This document shows, piece by piece, positions 1-7,077 of a DNA stretch of 13,912 nt. Numbering within the stretch: the first letter of the stretch is position 1; each line of letters begins with the position of its first letter. Origin of the DNA: Amoeboradix gromovi (taxonomy: Eukaryota > Sanchytriomycota > Sanchytriomycetes > Sanchytriales > Sanchytriaceae); NCBI GenBank assembly GCA_018985225.1, contig JADGIF010000222.1:1-13912 (forward strand). The letters are read 5' to 3'. Under the pieces are notes generated by a model. That model worked only from the letters and a program-made list of their open reading frames with translations, ran no database searches and was not told the origin of the DNA. The position numbers and the translations under genes were made by a program.

Positions 1-44
1 ATTAATGATAGCATTTCCTGCGTATGGTGCAACTTTAAAAACGA

Positions 45-73
45 GTTAGTCTAGTTTTTATATTTGGTGTCCC
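45..73 (+). repeat. dispersed repeat, copy A
   Basis: A 29-bp segment that recurs inverted at 13838-13866 with 26 of 29 bases identical (the three differences are transitions) and directly at 5565-5590, where 18 bases (TTTTTATATTTGGTGTCC) are exact. It lies just beyond the 3' end of the glycosyltransferase gene. The shared sequence stops at the ends of the motif, so it behaves like a short discrete unit such as a transposon terminus or MITE footprint. In the one frame open across both A and D the three base differences would all change the amino acid, so nothing suggests selection on a protein. Confidence 0.7.
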
Positions 74-140
74 AAAGGATGACTTACATAGAATACCGTT
101 GTGTTTTAAGAGAGAGATCATTCTATGATTGCAATTCTTA

Positions 141-146
141 TTTATT
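141..146 (-). terminator. poly(A) signal overlapping glycosyltransferase stop
   Basis: On the minus strand AATAAA spans 146-141 and includes the TAA stop at 144-142. The 3' untranslated region is probably only a few tens of bases long. Read from sequence; cleavage site not determined. Confidence 0.5.
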
Positions 147-1557
147 TGTTCTTACGAAACTCATTTGCCATTTTATCCATTCCGATAATAAATACAAAAT
201 ATAAAACAAATGGCAGAAATCCCAATAAAGTCCAGTTAAAGATCTGGTAAACAACTTTAAATGGATTATTGTCAGATTGGTACTTCATCAGAGATCTATA
301 AAATGCATTGTAAATTTTATTTCCATGGATGTCATATGAAATAGTCTCTGAATCCAACACTCTATAATGCAGAACCTGAGAATAATCATCCTCCAACGTA
401 CCCTGGAGAGATTTAATTATTCTTCCTTTTAAGTTCTCGAATTTCAAGCTGGAAGATTCTCCGTTCCATTTTTCAACTTTCAAGTGCACAAAGGCTGGAA
501 AGCTGTTCATTGTATACAAAATACCCATGCCGTTATTCAAGTGGCCTAGGAATTCATGGTTCAAGTAAGCCTTAACGCTTGAGTCATATCTTTCACTCAA
601 AAAAGAGTGAGCAAACCATAAAACACAGTGACCGTCGTGAAACAAGACATCAAAAACTGGATCCGAGTGGATGTAGTATGCCAACTTCAGAGTTGGAAGC
701 AGCTTTGATTTCTTATACACAATAATGTCCGAGTTTATTGTTCTCTGTTTTGCATAACCGAGATTTAAGAAATTAAAAATTGTATTTTTACTTGACATCA
801 TCCATTCATCTCTAAATAATAAGATGTCTACAGTATCCAAGTACATGATTGTTTTATCAAAAATAAGCTTATCCAAATGCAAGAGTGGGAACACTTTGGA
901 ATCTAAATAAATTACATTTTCAAAACCCGTTCTCATCATAACCAGTGATTTAACGTCGATTCTGTTGTGCTTTGAAATTTGGTATTTGAGCAACAAATCG
1001 TTTTTTAAATTGATAGCTTTCAAATTACCCAACTGCTCAAGTGCTTCTAAATTGTCAATTGATATTGAGTCCACATGATAAAGCTCAATTGAGATAGAAC
1101 TGTAATCCCTGATATAGCTTACTAAGGCGTACAATTCCAGATAAAATTCGTCTTTTCCGCAAATAATAACACCAGATCCAAACCCAACGGGATTAATGGT
1201 GTCTAAAGACTCGAACCTAAAAGAGCCTTTGTCTTCTTTGCTGTTTTTAAAATATCTATATTCGAAAGTGTTTAAAAGTTCATCAAATTTATGCATGTCT
1301 ATGCTACCACTAAAAACGTGTTTGCGATTCAACTGATCAATTGCTGGTTCATCTTTGTTGAATAGTTCTTTTTTAAAACCGTAGAAATTAGGAACCCCAT
1401 GGTTCTTAAATGTTGGTTTAAACCTTGGCATTTTGCTTATTGGCGACAAGTTTGTATTTTTGCTGATATAACTAGCGTGAAGCATGAAAATAGCACAAGA
1501 TATAAACATAACTACACTGAAATATTTCAAATTGACAGACAGTTTAGTTATTTCCAT
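142..1557 (-). CDS. GT71 (Mnn1-like) glycosyltransferase homologue, divergent
   Basis: A 471-residue membrane protein resembling the fungal alpha-mannosyltransferase family GT71 (Mnn1/Mnn2/Mnn5), which extends N- and O-linked mannans in the Golgi. Residues about 10-30 are a signal anchor, giving type II topology. The family's block is seen near 127-135 (GFGSGVIIC), in the segment ending in VIYLDSK (215-221) and in the following LLFRDEW (246-252). The later block INSDIIVYKKS (274-284) matches the family's acceptor-region lysine motif. Odd points: the usual DxD metal motif reads D219-S220-K221; the family's GDK-type motif is replaced by HDGHC (307-311); and there is a second hydrophobic helix near 439-460, unusual for a type II enzyme. 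The first in-frame ATG is at 1557; the only upstream in-frame alternative is a TTG. It may be a divergent enzyme or a non-catalytic relative. Fold call fairly sure, donor and acceptor unknown. Confidence 0.75.
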   Translation of the reverse strand: MEITKLSVNLKYFSVVMFISCAIFMLHASYISKNTNLSPISKMPRFKPTFKNHGVPNFYGFKKELFNKDEPAIDQLNRKHVFSGSIDMHKFDELLNTFEYRYFKNSKEDKGSFRFESLDTINPVGFGSGVIICGKDEFYLELYALVSYIRDYSSISIELYHVDSISIDNLEALEQLGNLKAINLKNDLLLKYQISKHNRIDVKSLVMMRTGFENVIYLDSKVFPLLHLDKLIFDKTIMYLDTVDILLFRDEWMMSSKNTIFNFLNLGYAKQRTINSDIIVYKKSKLLPTLKLAYYIHSDPVFDVLFHDGHCVLWFAHSFLSERYDSSVKAYLNHEFLGHLNNGMGILYTMNSFPAFVHLKVEKWNGESSSLKFENLKGRIIKSLQGTLEDDYSQVLHYRVLDSETISYDIHGNKIYNAFYRSLMKYQSDNNPFKVVYQIFNWTLLGFLPFVLYFVFIIGMDKMANEFRKNK

Positions 1558-2246
1558 TGGTTTCAAACAGATACGTCATGCTACATGAAAAATTGGCTTA
1601 AAGGAAATTGGATAATGAAAAGGGAAAAAGATAACATATTAAGTGCCAGTGTCCCATAGAACTCGTGCCTAATACTATAACACAAAAACCTTCTCTGCCC
1701 ATAATTCCGACAATTAATTAGTGTTCACAAGAGGAAACTCGGAAAAGGTGATTTAACAGATCAAAAAGATTTAAAGGAAGTAGCTTAGGTTATTTAATAT
1801 TATTTAAGGCTTAAAAATGTGAGAAATTGCGTAACTATTTTGATGGGACCAGTAGGCACAAAAGAAGGGTCTTTAGGCTCTTTAGTAGCACATTGGTGTT
1901 CGTTATTCCTAGCCCCAAAGCAAGAAACTATAACACTGAATTGCTGTTCAATATGTTTACTCTATAAAATAGGTGTAATTTCCGCGTAAACTTTTTTATC
2001 TTTTTGAGAAAGCTGCTTTAGTGCGCTAGTTTAACTTTGGACAGTATCTAAAATACATTATCTAAATATATAATGAGTAAGATTTGCACTTGTTTCTAGT
2101 AAGCATATAAAACGTGTTGCACTAACAATATAGGCGAATGGTGGTAATATACTGATAGTGTTTAAGGAGTTTCGCCATGTAAGAGAAATACAATATGGCC
2201 TATGTACTCTTAAAAATTTAAAAAATAAGCCACTTAAAGCTTTTGA
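1558..2246. other. divergent intergenic region
   Basis: About 690 bp between the glycosyltransferase (-) and the LRR gene (+), so it should hold both promoters. TATA-like strings occur near 1962 (CTATAAAAT), 2065 (ATATATAATG) and 2104 (CATATAAAAC) on the plus strand, but none is at a convincing fixed distance from the LRR start. A 48-codon ATG reading frame at 1843-1989 (+) has no recognisable feature and is the length expected by chance. I see no RNA gene. Confidence 0.5.
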
Positions 2247-3329
2247 ATGTTGGCGCGTTTTTCATTTTCTTATTTCATATTTGGACTAATCATAGCTTCC
2301 TCAGTTGACTGTCCAAATGTTATTGAGTTTGCAAGAGGTTTAAATATGAAGTCTAGCGCTCCAGAATTGTTTAGTGATATTGAAATAGACTGCTGTGAAG
2401 GCTACGGTGTCACCTGTGATAAGGGGCGTGTAATTGAAATTGTGTGGTATTCAATTTCATTGAATGGAACTATGAAGGGAAAGTACTTACCGTCCAGCTT
2501 GGTAAGTTTACTTTTGGAAAATAACAAAATCACAGGCAAAATACCGTCCAAACTACCGATTACTTTAAAGTATTTTGATGTGTCGGGAAACGGAATTACA
2601 GGTCCAATACCAACAGAATTACCTCTGAACCTAGTTTACTTGGACTTGGGAGCCAATAAAATCTCGGATACAATTCCAAAGATGCTGCCAAACAGTTTAA
2701 CTACGCTATCATTATGGAGCAATACTATAAATGGCACTATCCCAGATCCTCTACCACCAAACCTTATCGAGCTGATCCTCAATGGTAACAAGATGTCAGG
2801 AGACGTACCTAGGCTACCAAAGTCTCTTATTTCAATAAATTTAGGATTTCCGAAACAAAATGGAATCATTAAACCCCATTTTACCGGAGTGATAGAGCTC
2901 TATAGACCTATTGACGTCAGAATAAACAATAACTACATTACAGACATTATTATTCAGGATACCAGTCACCTAAAGCAATGCGACTTGTCCCAAAATCCAT
3001 TGCTGGGAAATCCAAATATTGCGCTTTTAAAAATGTGTATTATGACTGGATTATACGAAGCAAATACGCTACCAAAGACTGCATCTGCTACACCGCTAAA
3101 CACTGTGTCTGCAACCAAGATTAGTGAGTCTCAGCCTACAAGTCTTCCGGATGCCAATGAGCACTACAGATCTATGAACTTCAACGACGCTGTGATTATC
3201 AGTATTGCGGCTTTTCTGCTTGTTGCATTGGGATTGATGTTCAGGAAAAGAAGACAAAATTACACTGAGGTACAGGCATTTCTATACAGAGAAAGAAATG
3301 AATCGAAAGACGAACTAGTTCTTAAGTAA
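2247..3329 (+). CDS. leucine-rich-repeat single-pass membrane protein
   Basis: A 360-residue cell-surface type protein. Residues 1-20 are a hydrophobic signal peptide. Residues 49-64 (CCEGYGVTCDKGRV) match the plant-type LRR N-terminal cap. A strict 22-residue lattice follows, LPxxLxxLxLxxNxIxGxIPxx, with repeats beginning at 81, 103, 125, 147 and 169 and a 21-residue step to 190; later repeats decay. Cysteines near 245 and 264 may close the cap. A Ser/Thr/Pro-rich stalk (272-300) leads to a transmembrane helix (about 314-332), a basic stop-transfer (RKRRQ) and a 28-residue tail with YTEV (339-342), which fits a YxxPhi sorting signal. There is no kinase domain, so it is not a receptor kinase. 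Probable role is adhesion or ligand recognition at the surface; ligand unknown. The ATG at 2247 is chosen because it leads directly into the signal peptide. Confidence 0.85.
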   Translation: MLARFSFSYFIFGLIIASSVDCPNVIEFARGLNMKSSAPELFSDIEIDCCEGYGVTCDKGRVIEIVWYSISLNGTMKGKYLPSSLVSLLLENNKITGKIPSKLPITLKYFDVSGNGITGPIPTELPLNLVYLDLGANKISDTIPKMLPNSLTTLSLWSNTINGTIPDPLPPNLIELILNGNKMSGDVPRLPKSLISINLGFPKQNGIIKPHFTGVIELYRPIDVRINNNYITDIIIQDTSHLKQCDLSQNPLLGNPNIALLKMCIMTGLYEANTLPKTASATPLNTVSATKISESQPTSLPDANEHYRSMNFNDAVIISIAAFLLVALGLMFRKRRQNYTEVQAFLYRERNESKDELVLK

Positions 3330-3407
3330 TATGTTAGTAAATGTTTTAATATAACCTAAATTTCGCACTTTCTTATTTTCAGACGCTTCCTGTTAGGTCA
3401 TATCAGC

Positions 3408-3749
3408 ATGAATAAAATTTCGATTCCTGAAAACATGAATTCCATTCTTATGGAGTATGCCCTAAATGTCATCAAGGAGCAACCACTAGATATTAATTTA
3501 TGGAGTGCTTCGTATTTTGAAAATCTCAATGGTGATTATGCCTCAATATTTTGTAGTCATATCAAGGATTGGAACACTTTAATAGATTTGCCAGATTTGC
3601 TAGCGATTTTCAGAAACAAAGAGCTACAAAATCACATTACAAAAGAAACATGCTCTTCGAACAAAGAATACCTTCAACATATCTTGAACTATCAACATTT
3701 TCCTCACAAATTATCTGTAGAGGAGTATTTAACTCATAAGAAAAAGTAA
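3408..3749 (+). CDS. RIIa (PKA-docking) domain protein, axonemal type
   Basis: A 113-residue protein. Residues 6-40, starting IPENMNSIL and ending in ASYFENL, match the RIIa dimerisation/docking fold: the P-x-x-L start, the hydrophobic helix, the invariant QP (25-26) and the terminal YF-x-x-L. RIIa folds occur in PKA regulatory subunits and in the flagellar proteins ropporin, SPA17, CABYR and radial-spoke RSP7/RSP11, where they dimerise and bind AKAP-type helices. There is no cyclic-nucleotide-binding domain, so it is not a PKA subunit; the short ropporin/RSP11-like form is the best guess. It starts 78 bp after the LRR stop on the same strand. The span 3337-3382 looks like a short intron (GTAAAT ... 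TTATTTTCAG) in its leader, but joining it does not extend the reading frame. The domain call is firm, the axonemal role is inference. Confidence 0.8.
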   Translation: MNKISIPENMNSILMEYALNVIKEQPLDINLWSASYFENLNGDYASIFCSHIKDWNTLIDLPDLLAIFRNKELQNHITKETCSSNKEYLQHILNYQHFPHKLSVEEYLTHKKK

Positions 3750-3771
3750 ATAACTTATGAATTATTTTATT
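3750..3771. terminator. tail-to-tail 3' junction with poly(A) signal
   Basis: Only 12 bp (3750-3761) separate the TAA stops of the RIIa gene (+) and the Per1 gene (-). AATAAA on the minus strand (3771-3766) lies inside the last codons of Per1. The two transcripts must overlap if both use downstream cleavage. Confidence 0.5.
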
Positions 3772-4604
3772 TTACTTAACGCTACCTTTTCCTCAAACAG
3801 CCAATAGCTGTACCAGTATTTAGCGACAAATACAGTACTTAAATGCCATAGTGCATGTGCATCAAGGTATCCGATTAATGCAAAATCCATCCACTCTAAA
3901 GCTCCCAGACATATTAGCGTAAAAATTGAAGCCAAGCCAATCTTAATGGCGTGTGGTTTGCGCACGATGAATCCATTTATGAACCAAACTAAGCTGTGAA
4001 CTGCACCTATAATTGAGAACACAAGCATATGTAATCCATAATCTAACCCTGTACGATTTAGCTGAAAATTTACATAAAAAGAGTAAATTAGAATAAATAC
4101 AGGCAATATAATGCGGTTAAGTTTAAATAAATATATCAATATTATATAAATTCCATAAATCACAACAAAACCAGCAGAAAAGTAGTCTAATCGCTCTGTC
4201 AAATTGTTGGATATTGTGTGCAGGGACATGGAAGCTAACCAGGTTATCAGGTTAAGAATTATGAATATGTTGAGGTCCCTTCCGTATTTCCATTTATTAT
4301 TGAAGATGTTGAAATATCTCAAATGGACTATCAGATTTAAGAAACTGAAAAGCGTACTCATAGGTTCCTGTATCATCCATATCCTATAAAATGGCCATTT
4401 CCCATAATATTGCTCAATCGGTTCGTTTTTTGATTGTTTCTGATGAACTATGGACCACATACATTCATAATCACAAACCTCTCTTTTATTCCACAACAAA
4501 ATTGTTTGCTTTTCTTGCTCCATGCATCTTGATACGCAAAATTGGAAAAGCCCTTCATTATCACCTTTGGATGACATCACAAGTTGGCTAAGTGCAAAAA
4601 TCAT
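3762..4604 (-). CDS. PGAP3: Per1/PGAP3 family GPI phospholipase A2-type protein
   Basis: A 280-residue multi-pass membrane protein of the Per1-like family, which removes the sn-2 acyl chain of GPI anchors during lipid remodelling (ER in yeast, Golgi in mammals). The start SSKGD (11-15), paired cysteines C23, C27, C44 and C48, and YYGKWPF followed by WMIQEP (66-81) are family hallmarks. The CREST-superfamily metal-hydrolase residues are present: S126 and H129, D140 in RLDYFSA, and H250 and H254 in DAHALWHLS. About seven helices follow residue 80, as expected. Length is slightly below the usual 320 or so because the N-terminus is short. The first ATG in the uninterrupted frame is 4604, giving a weak signal peptide; the same frame stays open and hydrophobic upstream to about 4637, so a small 5' exon may be missing. 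It ends tail-to-tail with the RIIa gene. Family call is very sure, start uncertain. Confidence 0.93.
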   Translation of the reverse strand: MIFALSQLVMSSKGDNEGLFQFCVSRCMEQEKQTILLWNKREVCDYECMWSIVHQKQSKNEPIEQYYGKWPFYRIWMIQEPMSTLFSFLNLIVHLRYFNIFNNKWKYGRDLNIFIILNLITWLASMSLHTISNNLTERLDYFSAGFVVIYGIYIILIYLFKLNRIILPVFILIYSFYVNFQLNRTGLDYGLHMLVFSIIGAVHSLVWFINGFIVRKPHAIKIGLASIFTLICLGALEWMDFALIGYLDAHALWHLSTVFVAKYWYSYWLFEEKVALSKIK

Positions 4605-5374
4605 CAAAACAAAGTTTAGAAATACAATTGGAACATTCTCTGTGAAATTGAAGTAAATATGGCTCTGAATGAGATGTTATTTGAGAAGAAAAACCAGTGA
4701 TAAGAAGCATACGCTACACCTTTTCTTCTAGCAGGTACTGCTTGTTTTAAGAAACGAGATGAGCCCAGTAAGAGTTACTGACACTTCGCAATTTAAACAA
4801 AACACGTATTTTACTTAAATAATCAATGCTTAGCTTCCCCAATCGTACTGGAGCATAATACCATTGAGTACAAAAACGCTATAGGTGTGAATGGTGCCAC
4901 AAATTATAGCAAGGCGTCGTAGAGTAGAATGGTGAATTGAAGTCTATAGAACCAGGTTTAATATGAGACGCTTTTATATAAATACAAGAGAAATGTAATT
5001 AGCTAATCAAATATCAATAAAAGATAAAAACCTGAACAGCTAGAAAATCAAGAGTTTCATAGAAAGTCACGAACAACGTTTCTCTCTTATCTACAGCACT
5101 TATGTGGGATTGAGTAAAGGCCCACAGATTTCAAGTGTTTGCTGAAATAACTTAGACGTTTGTAATATATGTGACAAGCCGACATTGCGTTTTCATTGAA
5201 ATACAGAAATCTAAAAGGAGAGCATGCCTGAGCGGCAGAAATTCAGTGGTGAAAACAAATGATTTATTCTATTAATTTCAATTCGATTACTGTTTAAAAA
5301 ATTAAAGTATGAGAATAGAAGGTTAAATTTTATTTTATTTCACCATGGATATTACTCCTTTTAATTAGAATTAG

Positions 5375-5400
5375 TTGATCTACTTTTTATATTTGACTAC
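5375..5400 (+). repeat. dispersed repeat, degenerate copy C3
   Basis: TTGATCTACTTTTTATATTT followed by GACTAC lines up with copy A over the TCTA-x-TTTTTATATTTG core but diverges at the end. The match could be partly chance in AT-rich DNA; its place in a cluster with B makes homology more likely. Confidence 0.35.
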
Positions 5401-5492
5401 GTAAAATTATCTAATCTGACTGGTTTGGGATACTTGTTTCGGATTTTGCATTTGATCGAATGAAAATATCCCAATTGATTGTTTGGGTATGG

Positions 5493-5511
5493 TAGGTCTT
5501 GTTTTTATATT
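5493..5511 (+). repeat. dispersed repeat, degenerate copy C1
   Basis: AGGTCTTGTTTTTATATT (from 5494) resembles A across the GTCTxGTTTTTATATT core and shares a 15-base exact match (TCTTGTTTTTATATT) with 5807-5821. Confidence 0.4.
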
Positions 5512-5564
5512 CGAAATACAATAAAATCTTCAAATTGATTTATCTCGAAATTACTTGCATAGTA

Positions 5565-5590
5565 TTGGTCTATTTTTATATTTGGTGTCC
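5565..5590 (+). repeat. dispersed repeat, copy B
   Basis: Matches copy A over the whole unit with one substitution and one missing G; 18 bases (5573-5590) are identical to 55-72. Same orientation as A. The flanks of A and B are unrelated, so the conserved unit is about 27 bp. Its degenerate continuation (5591-5618, ATTTTATTT ... TGTGTCTCC) vaguely echoes the doublet seen next to copy D. Confidence 0.7.
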
Positions 5591-5793
5591 GATATTTTAT
5601 TTAAACTCCGCCAATGTGTCTCCTCGTTCAATTATCTCAAGCAGTCACAAGTTCCAAAAGGTTATAAACAAAATAAATCAGATCTTCTACTCATAAATAA
5701 TCTTTGACAAATGGTAAAAGACTAAGTTGGTAGGGAGGAATGATAGTAAAAACATTTACCTGATCTCTAGGCGACATAACACGGTCTAACATC

Positions 5794-5821
5794 TATAAAA
5801 AAAATTTCTTGTTTTTATATT
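5794..5821 (+). repeat. degenerate repeat copy C2 within a hairpin
   Basis: TATAAAAA (5794-5801) pairs with TTTTTATA (5812-5819) across a 10-base loop, and the right arm belongs to a 15-base match to 5497-5511. All-A/T stems are easy to obtain by chance here. Confidence 0.3.
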
Positions 5822-6030
5822 GTATACAACTAGCGCATTGTAAGTTTTTAAAAGCACGACTAGCAATTTCAACGTTCGGCTCCTGAATTTCTACATGATT
5901 TAATGAAATAGAAACAGTTTATTAATTACGCACAGCTCCAATATGGTTACTTTTTAATATCCTGTGTATAAAAGATCTATCTCTTCTTTTGAATTTCCTA
6001 AATTTGGATGTGCTACTATGCGGGGGCTCT

Positions 6031-7077
6031 TCATTCGGTGGCGATATCCCGATTTCTGGATCGCTCTTCTAAATTAGTACTTATTACTTCTGGTAAATCA
6101 TCTCTTTCGGCTGGGAATTCTGAAACCCCTCGCAACCCTTCAGTGGTCATCATAGAATTTGTTTCTAACATTTCCTTTTCCCAATCCCATGTTATATCTG
6201 CTGACTCATTGGTGTCAAGAAACATGCTATCAAAAAGGGATGTTATGTACTCATAGTTAGGCTCAGAGAAGTAATCTAGTGTCCTCAAATACTTCAACAA
6301 TAAAAGAGTCTGCTCTGGCAATCCTAAGAGTAACTGAGAACTAGTTAAAACCTTTTTCATCTCCCCTATTTTCTCTTTGTCCTTTTCTTTTCTCCATGGC
6401 AGTTGACCCTTCATGAATTCAACCATGACATAAAATAAAGACCATAAATCATCTATCCTACTCAGGTCTTTGCTTTCATGTGCTTGAATAGAGGCATATC
6501 TAGCAGTACCTCTAAACCCAGCGTCGCTTCTAGGAGTTTTAATAGTTCCATCGGATTTTATTAAACGCCTGGCCAAACCAAAATCCAATAAAATAATACG
6601 AGAACGAGGGGATTGTCTATATCTATCTACAGCAAAATTAGAAGGTTTAATATCACGATGCACATATCCTGCTGAGTGAAAATCTCGAATTGCCAAAAGC
6701 ATTTCTTTTAAAAGAAGAGAACAAGTTGGAAGTGAAAACTTTTGCGTAGGTTGTTTCTTTCTAATATCGCTGAGGTTTTGACCTACCAAATTCATAACCA
6801 TATACTGATAATATTTGCCGTTATATTCAAAGTTACCGTAACCTATTAATTTCAGAAAATATGGGCTGTTCATATCTTGCAGTTTTTTCAAAATCTGTGT
6901 CTCTACCTTCAGAACTTGTTTTTTAGTGCTCGGTGGTTCTATTTTTACAGCGTATTCGTCGTGGTTTTGAGTAGCTCTATATATTTGACCAAAAGCGCCT
7001 TTTCCTAATATTTCTTTTAAGTCATAATTAGGGAGTGCATTTGATGGTAATTCTGTGTCTGGAGGAATAGTGACCAT
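6031..7077 (-). CDS. TTBK: tau-tubulin-kinase-like protein kinase (CK1 group)
   Basis: A 348-residue Ser/Thr kinase with an intact catalytic set: glycine loop G25-K-G-A-F-G30, lysine K45 in YAVKIE, helix-C glutamate E59, HRDIKPSN (140-147, catalytic D142, N147) and DFG (165-167). It belongs to the TTBK branch of the CK1 group: PRSDAGFRGTARYAS (182-196), HESKDLSRIDDLWSLFY, GQLPWRKEKDKEKIG, the LDYFSEPNYEYI block and the DWEKEM end are close to animal TTBK1/2 and Asator. TTBK2 triggers ciliogenesis at the mother centriole, and TTBKs phosphorylate tau and tubulin-associated proteins. After the domain there is only a 45-residue Glu/Ser-rich tail, far shorter than animal TTBKs. ATG 7077 is the first start; the frame is open 13 codons further only from a TTG, preceded by a stop. 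It is flanked by gene-poor DNA on both sides. Subfamily call strong, ciliary role inferred. Confidence 0.92.
   Translation of the reverse strand: MVTIPPDTELPSNALPNYDLKEILGKGAFGQIYRATQNHDEYAVKIEPPSTKKQVLKVETQILKKLQDMNSPYFLKLIGYGNFEYNGKYYQYMVMNLVGQNLSDIRKKQPTQKFSLPTCSLLLKEMLLAIRDFHSAGYVHRDIKPSNFAVDRYRQSPRSRIILLDFGLARRLIKSDGTIKTPRSDAGFRGTARYASIQAHESKDLSRIDDLWSLFYVMVEFMKGQLPWRKEKDKEKIGEMKKVLTSSQLLLGLPEQTLLLLKYLRTLDYFSEPNYEYITSLFDSMFLDTNESADITWDWEKEMLETNSMMTTEGLRGVSEFPAERDDLPEVISTNLEERSRNRDIATE

Larger units (their letters stand above)
4605..6030. other. gene-poor region with repeat cluster
   Basis: About 1.4 kb with no supportable protein gene. It should contain the Per1 promoter at the left end; the kinase (-) ends at its right edge. 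The only long frame, 5499-5696 (+), has no ATG start and encodes a low-complexity Ile/Tyr/Phe-rich string. A TATA-like CTTTTATATAAATAC lies at about 4970, with no gene after it. The segment 5375-5821 carries four related copies of a TTTTTATATT-containing motif, annotated separately. Confidence 0.5.

Noticed and set aside
1399-1659. 86-codon frame on the plus strand
   Set aside because: Mostly antisense to the 5' part of the glycosyltransferase gene and without any domain-like features.
5221-5300. tRNA-like signals: TGCCTGAGCGG (A-box-like) and AATTCGATTAC (B-box-like)
   Set aside because: No acceptor stem, T-stem or anticodon arm can be formed around them.
5499-5696. 65-codon frame on the plus strand
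   Set aside because: Opens at TTG and is made largely of the TTTTTATAT repeat units.
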